Notes under the pieces: generated by a model
What the model saw: only the letters and a program-made list of their open reading frames with translations
Told to the model about the DNA's origin: nothing
Databases searched by the model: none
Part shown: positions 58,014 to 64,000 of the stretch, in pieces
Position numbering within the stretch: position 1 is the stretch's first letter
Layout: each line of letters starts with the position of its first letter
From: Gottfriedia sp049568075
GTDB lineage: Bacteria; Bacillota; Bacilli; Bacillales; Bacillaceae_G
Direction: 5' to 3' (one strand)
Length of the DNA stretch: 64,000 nucleotides
NCBI GenBank assembly: GCA_049568075.1
Contig: CP144911.1
Program-made: the position numbers and the translations under genes

Positions 58014-58851
58014 ATACAAAATTTGAAATACGTTCATAAATATGTTCAGGAATTTCTTCAGGAATTAAGTGTCCTGCTTCTGGATAAGTATATAAAGTTG
58101 AGTATCTTAAATCACGATGCAATCTTTCGCCTACTTCTAATGGAACTACTTTATCTTTTTCACCCCAAATTAATAGAGTAGGTACAGATATATTTTGTAA
58201 ATCTTCAGGACTTAAATCACCTTCTCGATCACGAATCATCTTTGTTAATGCTCTAAAAATTTCATCTTGTAAAAAAGGTTCCTTGTATCCGTTTATCATC
58301 TCATCATCGATTAACTTCTGATCATGAACAACTGAAATTAGTGAATTCATAATGCCTTGTTTAGCTAAATGCCTTTTTATATATAGATAGAAAAAAGGAA
58401 AATAAGATGAAATAATTAAATGTGGATTTGCCCTTCCTAAATAACCAGAACTACATAATAAAATCACTTTTTTAACAAGCTCCGGTTCTTTCTTTGTTAC
58501 ATATAAAGCAATTTGCCCCCCCATAGAATGTCCGACTAAATAAATGTTTTGTAAATTTAAATGATTTACAAGAGAGATTACGACATTCGCAAAGTTATCA
58601 TACGAATATTTAAAATTTAAATGTTTTCCACTTTTACCAAACGGGGGGAGGTCAATTACGACAACAACATGATCTTTTGAGATAAAAGGGATTAGTCTTC
58701 GGAAACTGAAGCAAGATGATAAAAAACCGTGAATTAATACAAATACTTTTGAATCTTGCTTATTGCTATTATGGTATCCGTAAAGTTCATAATAAACATC
58801 AAGTCCAGAAACCTTATATGTTGACTGCATTGTTCTAGAATGATTCATCAT
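58012..58851 (-). CDS. yugF: Alpha/beta hydrolase YugF-like
   Basis: The 279-residue hydrolase has the oxyanion loop VLIHGFLSS, nucleophile elbow VGHSMGG near residue 105, the acid residue in LLIWGEKDKVVP and His in YPEAGHLIPEE. Substrate unknown. RBS AGGAGAG lies before ATG 58851. It is convergent with the two-component operon and agrees with B. subtilis yugF near yugI. Confidence 0.88.
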   Translation of the reverse strand: MMNHSRTMQSTYKVSGLDVYYELYGYHNSNKQDSKVFVLIHGFLSSCFSFRRLIPFISKDHVVVVIDLPPFGKSGKHLNFKYSYDNFANVVISLVNHLNLQNIYLVGHSMGGQIALYVTKKEPELVKKVILLCSSGYLGRANPHLIISSYFPFFYLYIKRHLAKQGIMNSLISVVHDQKLIDDEMINGYKEPFLQDEIFRALTKMIRDREGDLSPEDLQNISVPTLLIWGEKDKVVPLEVGERLHRDLRYSTLYTYPEAGHLIPEEIPEHIYERISNFV

Positions 58852-59170
58852 CCAAACTCTCCTTTAAGTTTTTGGATTATTATGTCCAAACAAAAGGAAT
58901 ACATTCTATATCTAAGTAATGCTCTGTATGTCACCATATGTTATGCAAATCGCTAAAATACTTTTAAATTATAAGTTTTTCGTCAATTCTAATAGAGACA
59001 AAGTATTTATTTAAAATAATTGAAATAGCCCAACCTTTAAAGTGACTATAATAAGTAAAGGGATTTTAGAAAAGAAGTGCCATTTATAAGTAGTGAGCAA
59101 ACTTTAAAAGTTGGTCTGTGTGTGCTAAAATTTAGTTAGTGGAATTGAACGAAAATTAGGAGTGTTTTGA
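58852..59170. other. Divergent intergenic region between yugF and yugI
   Basis: About 320 AT-rich bases with promoters for both genes, presumably. A -10-like TAAAAT lies near 59128. I found no clear sigma-B site and no ORF. Confidence 0.45.
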
Positions 59171-59557
59171 ATGGCACAAAACTACAATATTGGAAAAGTT
59201 TACACTGGTAAAGTAACAGGGATTCAAACGTATGGTGCCTTTATTTCACTTGATCACCAAACACAAGGACTAGTACATATTTCCGAAATTATTAATGGAT
59301 ATGTTCGCGATATTCGAGACTATATTTCTGTTGGGCAATTAGTAAATGTACGTGTACTGTCTATTGATGAGATGACAGGAAAAATAAGTTTGTCTTTAAA
59401 AGGAGCAAGTATCGATCAAGGATTTAATGGTGACGAGAACTTAAAACATGCAGCTAGACTATTAAGAGAGCTTAAACCTGATGGATTTAGCACCCTGCAT
59501 AAAAAATTAAATGAATGGCTTCGCGTTGAGATGAAGAAAGAAAATATGACGAATTAA
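59171..59557 (+). CDS. yugI: S1-domain general stress protein 13 (YugI)
   Basis: The 128-residue protein consists of an S1 RNA-binding domain at residues about 7-75 (GKVTGIQTYGAFISLDHQTQ, then GLVHISEI) followed by a helical tail. YugI/GSP13 binds ribosomes or RNA and is part of the general stress response in B. subtilis. RBS TTAGGAGTG precedes the ATG. Confidence 0.93.
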   Translation: MAQNYNIGKVYTGKVTGIQTYGAFISLDHQTQGLVHISEIINGYVRDIRDYISVGQLVNVRVLSIDEMTGKISLSLKGASIDQGFNGDENLKHAARLLRELKPDGFSTLHKKLNEWLRVEMKKENMTN

Positions 59558-59585
59558 AAAGGAAGGGGATTACCCTTCCTTTTTA
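59556..59585 (+). terminator. Terminator after yugI
   Basis: AAAAGGAAGGG / CCCTTCCTTTT is a symmetric hairpin with a T run. The inverse strand could also stop yuzA transcripts. Confidence 0.88.
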
Positions 59586-59632
59586 ATTCTTAGAAAAGTA
59601 TAGATACAAAAGAGACTAATTTCGTCTGCGAT

Positions 59633-59866
59633 TTATCTAACTTCATTTGTTTCAGGATGTGTTCCTAGCTCTTCTGAAGGTTTAAATAATAAGCCAAGGT
59701 TAATTAATCCTGAAATACCAACGATACCATAAATAATTCGAGCAAATGCAGAATCTGCACCACCAAAAATTGCTGCAACTAAATCAAATTGAAAAAATCC
59801 AATTAAACCCCAGTTTATAGCCCCAATAATTGTAAAAATAAGTGCAATACGTTGTAATGTACTCAT
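59633..59866 (-). CDS. yuzA: DUF378 membrane protein YuzA
   Basis: The 77-residue protein has two hydrophobic helices (residues 7-25 and 42-62) and the DUF378 pattern GAINWGLIGFFQFDLVAAIF. It matches YuzA. Function unknown. RBS AAAGGAGGTTAACC lies before ATG 59866. Confidence 0.9.
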   Translation of the reverse strand: MSTLQRIALIFTIIGAINWGLIGFFQFDLVAAIFGGADSAFARIIYGIVGISGLINLGLLFKPSEELGTHPETNEVR

Positions 59867-60069
59867 ATAGGTTAACCTCCTTTTTTATGACCTTCTAACA
59901 TAGTTTTCCTCAATTGTTTTTGTTTATGTACTCAAAAATAATTATATGAAGAAATGTCTTTTAAGTTTTTGTTAATTTTTTCACATAAATATAGTTGCAT
60001 TTACTTGCTTTCAATTATTTAATTAGGTACATTGTAAAGGTATTACAACTATTTAAGGAGGTTTGATGT

Positions 60070-61422
60070 ATGACTTCTCATATTAAATTTGACTATTCAA
60101 AAGCAAAAATGTTTTTTCAAGATCATGAAATATCATATTTAAGGGATGCAGTGAAATTATTTCACCATACAATTCATGAAAAAACAGGAGCAGGTAGCGA
60201 CTATTTAGGATGGGTAGAGTTACCTAATGACTATGACAAAGAAGAATTTTCTCGAATTCAAAAAGCAGCAGAGAAAATTAAATCAGATTCAGACGTTCTT
60301 TTAGTAATTGGTATCGGTGGATCTTATTTAGGTGCACGCGCTGCAATTGAAATGTTACAACATTCATTTTTTAATATTGCTTCTAAAGAAGAAAGAAAAG
60401 CACCTCAAGTTTTCTTCGTAGGAAATAATATTAGTTCTACATATATGCACGATTTAACTCAAGTTTTAAAGGATAAGGATTTTTCTATTAATGTTATCTC
60501 AAAATCTGGGACAACTACTGAACCAGCTATTGCATTCCGTATTTTTAGAAAGCTGTTAGAAGAAAAATATGGTGTTGAAGAAGCTAAACATCGTATTTAT
60601 GCTACAACTGATAAAGCACGCGGGGCATTAAAAACGGTTGCTGATGAAAAGGGATATGAAACATTTGTTATTCCTGACGATGTAGGTGGACGTTATTCAG
60701 TATTAACTGCTGTTGGTTTATTACCAATTGCTGCAGCGGGTATTGATATTGAACAAATGATGAAGGGTGCACAAGATGCATATAGAGAATACAACTCTTC
60801 AGAATTAGAAGATAATCAAGCATATCAATATGCAGTTGTTCGTAATGTTTTATATAACAAAGGTAAAACAATTGAGATGCTTGTTAACTACGAACCATCT
60901 TTACAATACTTTGGAGAATGGTGGAAGCAATTATTTGGAGAGAGTGAAGGGAAAGACCAAAAAGGGATCTATCCATCTTCAGCAAACTTCTCAACGGATT
61001 TACATTCTCTTGGACAATATGTACAAGAAGGTCGACGTGATTTATTTGAAACAGTTTTATCTGTTGAAAATTCTCGCCATGAATTAACAATTGAACTTGA
61101 GGATAACGACTCTGACGGATTAAATTATCTTGCTGGTAAAACTGTAGATTTTGTTAATAAAAAAGCTTTTGAAGGTACAATATTAGCTCATGCTGACGGT
61201 GGAGTACCAAATCTAATTGTTTCATTACCAAAATTAGATGAGTATACTTTCGGTTATACAGTATACTTCTTTGAACTAGCTTGTGCGATGAGTGGATATT
61301 TACTTGGTGTAAATCCGTTTGATCAACCAGGTGTTGAAGCATACAAGAAAAACATGTTTGCATTATTAGGTAAACCAGGATTTGAAGAACTAAAAATGCA
61401 ATTAGAAGAACGTTTAAAATAA
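60070..61422 (+). CDS. pgi: Glucose-6-phosphate isomerase
   Basis: The 450-residue enzyme has the length of Bacillus PGI. The sugar-phosphate sites are LLVIGIGGSYLGARAAIEML near residue 80 and VISKSGTTTEPA near residue 143. DDVGGRYSVLTAVGLLPIA corresponds to a PROSITE-type PGI signature. It interconverts glucose-6-P and fructose-6-P in glycolysis. RBS AAGGAGG lies 7 bases before the ATG. Confidence 0.98.
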   Translation: MTSHIKFDYSKAKMFFQDHEISYLRDAVKLFHHTIHEKTGAGSDYLGWVELPNDYDKEEFSRIQKAAEKIKSDSDVLLVIGIGGSYLGARAAIEMLQHSFFNIASKEERKAPQVFFVGNNISSTYMHDLTQVLKDKDFSINVISKSGTTTEPAIAFRIFRKLLEEKYGVEEAKHRIYATTDKARGALKTVADEKGYETFVIPDDVGGRYSVLTAVGLLPIAAAGIDIEQMMKGAQDAYREYNSSELEDNQAYQYAVVRNVLYNKGKTIEMLVNYEPSLQYFGEWWKQLFGESEGKDQKGIYPSSANFSTDLHSLGQYVQEGRRDLFETVLSVENSRHELTIELEDNDSDGLNYLAGKTVDFVNKKAFEGTILAHADGGVPNLIVSLPKLDEYTFGYTVYFFELACAMSGYLLGVNPFDQPGVEAYKKNMFALLGKPGFEELKMQLEERLK

Positions 61423-61437
61423 TATAAAGACAAAAGG

Positions 61438-61472
61438 ACCGTTGTTAAATTTACTTTAACAGCGGTTTTTTT
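61438..61472 (+). terminator. Terminator after pgi
   Basis: ACCGTTGTTAAA / TTTAACAGCGGT is followed by TTTTTT. Confidence 0.93.
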
Positions 61473-61543
61473 ATTGAAATTACAAATTAATATTCATGTT
61501 TTTACTTAATAAGAAAATACTATTGAAAAAGGAGGAGAAAAGC

Positions 61544-61948
61544 ATGTATCCTTTAAAATCAAAATTAGAGAATGCAATATTTCCGCTTAATGATATTGAG
61601 GGGAAATTAAAAAATCATGGATTTGTAATTGGAGCAAACTGGGAATATGATCATGGGAGTTTTGATTTATTAATGCAGGATGATGACGGGTATCAATATT
61701 TAAGATTACCTTTTAATGTTACTTCAGGTTCGTTAGATATGAATGGAGCAGTTATACAATTTGACACTCCCTTTTTATTAACTCATATTTATAATGAGGG
61801 GCTAGATGATAATGTTGGTTTAGAGGGGAATTTAACTGGATCATTAAACCAGTTCCAAGAACCAATTGAAAAAGATGGAAAAGTTCCTAGAAAATATCAA
61901 ATAAAAGGGTTTGAAATTCTTAAGAGAATTGAGGACGAACTTTTATAA
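61544..61948 (+). CDS. yugN: YugN-like family protein
   Basis: The 134-residue protein is counted from ATG 61544 after AAGGAGGAG; the longer frame from 61496 has no RBS. The sequence (GANWEYDHGSFDLLMQDDDG) is characteristic of the YugN-like family of unknown function, which follows pgi in Bacillus. Soluble and acidic. Confidence 0.9.
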   Translation: MYPLKSKLENAIFPLNDIEGKLKNHGFVIGANWEYDHGSFDLLMQDDDGYQYLRLPFNVTSGSLDMNGAVIQFDTPFLLTHIYNEGLDDNVGLEGNLTGSLNQFQEPIEKDGKVPRKYQIKGFEILKRIEDELL

Positions 61949-61985
61949 AAAAAGAGCCAACCCTTTTGGATTGGCTCTTTTTTGA
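61947..61985. terminator. Terminator between yugN and yugO
   Basis: AAAAAAGAGCCAACCC / GGATTGGCTCTTTTTT is a long stem with A and T runs on its two sides, and serves both convergent genes. Confidence 0.93.
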
Positions 61986-61994
61986 TAGCAATTG

Positions 61995-62987
61995 TTAAGT
62001 AAGTAAGATAAGAAAATCATCTTTTGCAATTTTAATACTTTTATCGGGTCTGATGATTGTTTGTTTATCTCGAATGATTCCAATAATCATTTTATCGTTG
62101 TTTAATTCTTCAACTACAATATCGAAATAAAATTTTCCAATCATTTTTTGTTCAACTTCCAAGATTTTTACTGTAAAGTTTTCTAATTGATTTGTTAACT
62201 TAAGTACAACATCTGAATATCCTCTATGCATAATCGAACCTGACATTACAAAGGAAGTTAACAAATTCGCTTCAATGATTTCATTGGCGCCAGCTCGATT
62301 TGCGTTAATAACTTGATTTTTGGTTAAGATTTCTGCGATACAATTAATTGATTGGTTAAGACCTTTCGTAGCGATGATTGTTAATATTGTTTGCATATCA
62401 GCATCTTGCTCATTTTTATTTTGATCAGCTGTAATTAAGATTGTTTTAGCAAATTTTATATTTGCTTTTTCTAAAACTGAGTCATTAGAGGCAGAGCCTT
62501 TTACAAAGTGCACCTTATCTAAATCATTAGGTAATAACTCTAAACTTTCATCAATTAATACGATAGAGATCTGGTTTGAAGATGCACGTAGTTGTTTAAT
62601 AACATTCTTAACTCGTTCATTCCAACCTACTATTATAATATGGTTCTTTCTTGTAAATGTAAGTGTACCTCTAAAATCCGCGTCTTGGTTCCTAAATGTT
62701 TGTGCCGTGAACGAAATCATATAAAAGGAACCAAATCCAGTACCTAGTAGAATTAATATAACTGCAAAAAAACGTCCAACTGGAGATAAAGGTACGTAAT
62801 CACCGTAGCCTACTGTAAACGTAGTTACTATTGACCACCACATACCGTCCCAAACAGTTGGAAAAGTAAATGGCTCAGCGAAATGGATGATCGATCCGAA
62901 AATAGCAATCAACGATAATAAAATTAAAGTAATTTTTAATAGTGTATAGGATTTAAAATAGATAGGTTGGTTACGAAATACTTTCAA
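61995..62987 (-). CDS. yugO: Potassium channel protein YugO (two-TM pore with RCK domain)
   Basis: The 330-residue channel is counted from TTG 62987 after GGAGGTATAAGC; the longer ATG frame to 63017 includes the RBS region. Two membrane helices flank the selectivity filter TVGYGDYVPL, followed by a TrkA-N/RCK nucleotide-binding domain (IIIVGWNERVKNVIKQL) and a TrkA-C-like tail. In B. subtilis YugO mediates potassium signalling in biofilms. Confidence 0.93.
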   Translation of the reverse strand: MKVFRNQPIYFKSYTLLKITLILLSLIAIFGSIIHFAEPFTFPTVWDGMWWSIVTTFTVGYGDYVPLSPVGRFFAVILILLGTGFGSFYMISFTAQTFRNQDADFRGTLTFTRKNHIIIVGWNERVKNVIKQLRASSNQISIVLIDESLELLPNDLDKVHFVKGSASNDSVLEKANIKFAKTILITADQNKNEQDADMQTILTIIATKGLNQSINCIAEILTKNQVINANRAGANEIIEANLLTSFVMSGSIMHRGYSDVVLKLTNQLENFTVKILEVEQKMIGKFYFDIVVEELNNDKMIIGIIRDKQTIIRPDKSIKIAKDDFLILLT

Positions 62988-63050
62988 GCTTATACCTCCA
63001 TCGCAATTTCGTAACACTTATTTTTACCAATATGCAATAACTTATCACTA

Positions 63051-63740
63051 CTATATACTTTCTATTTCAATTCCACGGATGTTTTTTATTTGTTCAATAT
63101 CATAATAAATTTCTGTCGTTCTTCGTTTATTAAACACTAATAATTTCATTTGGACATAATGTTCATCATTATTTAATCCTTTTATTTTAATGTTTTTAAC
63201 TGTAATATCGTGAGCGGTAATTTGATCAATGACAATATTTATATTTTCGCTTCCTAATACTGTTAGCTTCAAACTTATATCTCTTTCTTTTAATCTTTTA
63301 GGACCAAGCTTGTTAATTAGGTAAGGAATTAATTCTACACTTATTATTAATAAGCCTACACCTGCTAATGCCTCGGCGTAAAAGCCAGCTCCAACAATTA
63401 TTCCGATACCCGATGCGCCCCAAATCATAGCAGCTGTTGTTAATCCGGCTATTGTATCATTACCTCTTCGGAGAATTACCCCAGCTCCAACGAAACCGAT
63501 TCCTGATACTATTTGAGCCGGTAAACGTAACGGATCCATGGTTATATTTAAATAATCACTCCCATGAAATGAAAAGGCAGAACTAATAGAAACAATTGTT
63601 AATAGGCAACTCATTATTGAAATAACAAGGCATGTTTTTAATCCAAGAGGTTTTCTTTTTAACTCTCTTTCTAAACCGATAACGGAACCTAACATTGCTG
63701 ATACTAGTAATTTTATGAGGATATCTGGTTGTAGATCCAT
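63051..63740 (-). CDS. MgtC/SapB-family membrane protein
   Basis: The 229-residue protein has four or five helices in residues 1-145 and a C-terminal ACT-like domain. The N-terminal signature is GSVIGLERELKRKPLGLKT, then SGIGFVGAGVILRRG near residue 85. MgtC-type proteins affect magnesium homeostasis and phosphate signalling; the Bacillus role is not clear. RBS AAAAGGGG lies before ATG 63740. Confidence 0.92.
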   Translation of the reverse strand: MDLQPDILIKLLVSAMLGSVIGLERELKRKPLGLKTCLVISIMSCLLTIVSISSAFSFHGSDYLNITMDPLRLPAQIVSGIGFVGAGVILRRGNDTIAGLTTAAMIWGASGIGIIVGAGFYAEALAGVGLLIISVELIPYLINKLGPKRLKERDISLKLTVLGSENINIVIDQITAHDITVKNIKIKGLNNDEHYVQMKLLVFNKRRTTEIYYDIEQIKNIRGIEIESI

Positions 63741-64000
63741 TTTCTAAACCCCTTTTCTATATAGTTTATGGCTAATTCGACATTGCCTATTACACTTCCT
63801 TCGTACTATATATAAATTTTTTTATCATTTATAAAAAAAATGAAAAAAAGGGCTTGTCATAATCTAAATGGGATGTTATATTTATATACGTCGCCAAGAT
63901 GGTTCGACAAAAAACGAAATGAAGCAAAAAAAAATAAAAAAATATTGACTCACTGTTGAAGAGATGTTAATATGAAAAAGTCGCAAATGACGCGACAAAG
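63741..64000. other. Right-edge intergenic region
   Basis: About 260 bases. It contains the mgtC upstream region and, near the edge, a plus-strand promoter. The sequence after it can form the short hairpin GTCGC / GCGAC. The gene it drives lies outside the window. Confidence 0.5.
63945..63973 (+). promoter_or_regulatory. Sigma-A promoter at the right edge
   Basis: TTGACT (63945-63950), a 17-base spacer, then TAATAT (63968-63973), directed out of the window. Confidence 0.65.

Overview
The window is chromosomal DNA from a low-GC, endospore-forming Firmicute of the Bacillaceae. It is AT-rich, genes carry strong AGGAGG-type ribosome binding sites, Rho-independent terminators are abundant, and spore genes are present (lytH, yunB, yutC-type lipoprotein, yutH, kapD, pbpD). 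Gene content and order recall, from memory, the gcvH-yus-met-suf-yun-yut-yum-yui-pbpD-kapD-yug stretch of Bacillus subtilis. The genus cannot be fixed from sequence alone. I saw no rRNA, tRNA, CRISPR array, transposase gene or prophage.

Layout. 1-5 kb: gcvH, three small yus genes, then metNPQ (methionine uptake) behind a sigma-A promoter and a SAM (S-box) riboswitch. 5-14 kb: a block absent from that position in B. subtilis: a 2-hydroxyacid dehydrogenase, the teichoic-acid D-alanylation operon dltXABCD (minus strand, including the easily missed 47-residue dltX), a divergent secreted serine hydrolase of the FmtA/DltE type, and a DUF4163/DUF3298 protein. 14-19 kb: sufCDSUB iron-sulfur cluster assembly. 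19.4-25.6 kb: a second inserted block, a catabolic island with a GntP permease, an SDR, a 3-hydroxyacyl-CoA-dehydrogenase-like enzyme, a LacI regulator and a HisD-like dehydrogenase. Three copies of one 17-bp operator and a cre-like site mark it as a small sugar/hydroxyacid-type regulon of unknown substrate. 25.7-33 kb: dinB-like gene, yunEDC, an HD-GYP gene, yunB, lytH and lipA. 33-45 kb: the yut genes plus nfeD/SPFH, dapF and yutM. 45-50 kb: yumB, a NUDIX gene, yuiBC, an SRPBCC gene, a thioesterase and yufK. 50-64 kb: pbpD, kapD, a FixH-like lipoprotein, a beta-propeller/two-component operon, then yugF, yugI, yuzA, pgi, yugN, yugO and an mgtC-like gene.

Shared functions. gcvH (lipoyl carrier) and lipA (lipoyl synthase, an Fe-S radical-SAM enzyme) depend on the suf operon and on the A-type and NifU-type carriers yutM and yutI. 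dltXABCD and the neighbouring hydrolase may form a write/erase pair for D-alanyl esters on teichoic acid.

Most interesting non-genic structure. (i) A five-copy repeat family with ends TTCAG...CTGAA lies between 33.3 and 45 kb. Every copy follows a plus-strand gene in the same orientation, and in three cases it is sandwiched between two near-identical copies of that gene's terminator hairpin. (ii) A compact cluster of DnaA-box sequences lies at 34.58-34.75 kb. (iii) Two Rex-like sites lie near a decayed yumC. (iv) Two gene remnants, a glpX relic and a yumC tail, sit in gaps. (v) Other intergenic repeats include a 51-bp perfect duplication at 37.9-38.0 kb and a hairpin made of two facing copies of one repeat end at 53.5 kb.
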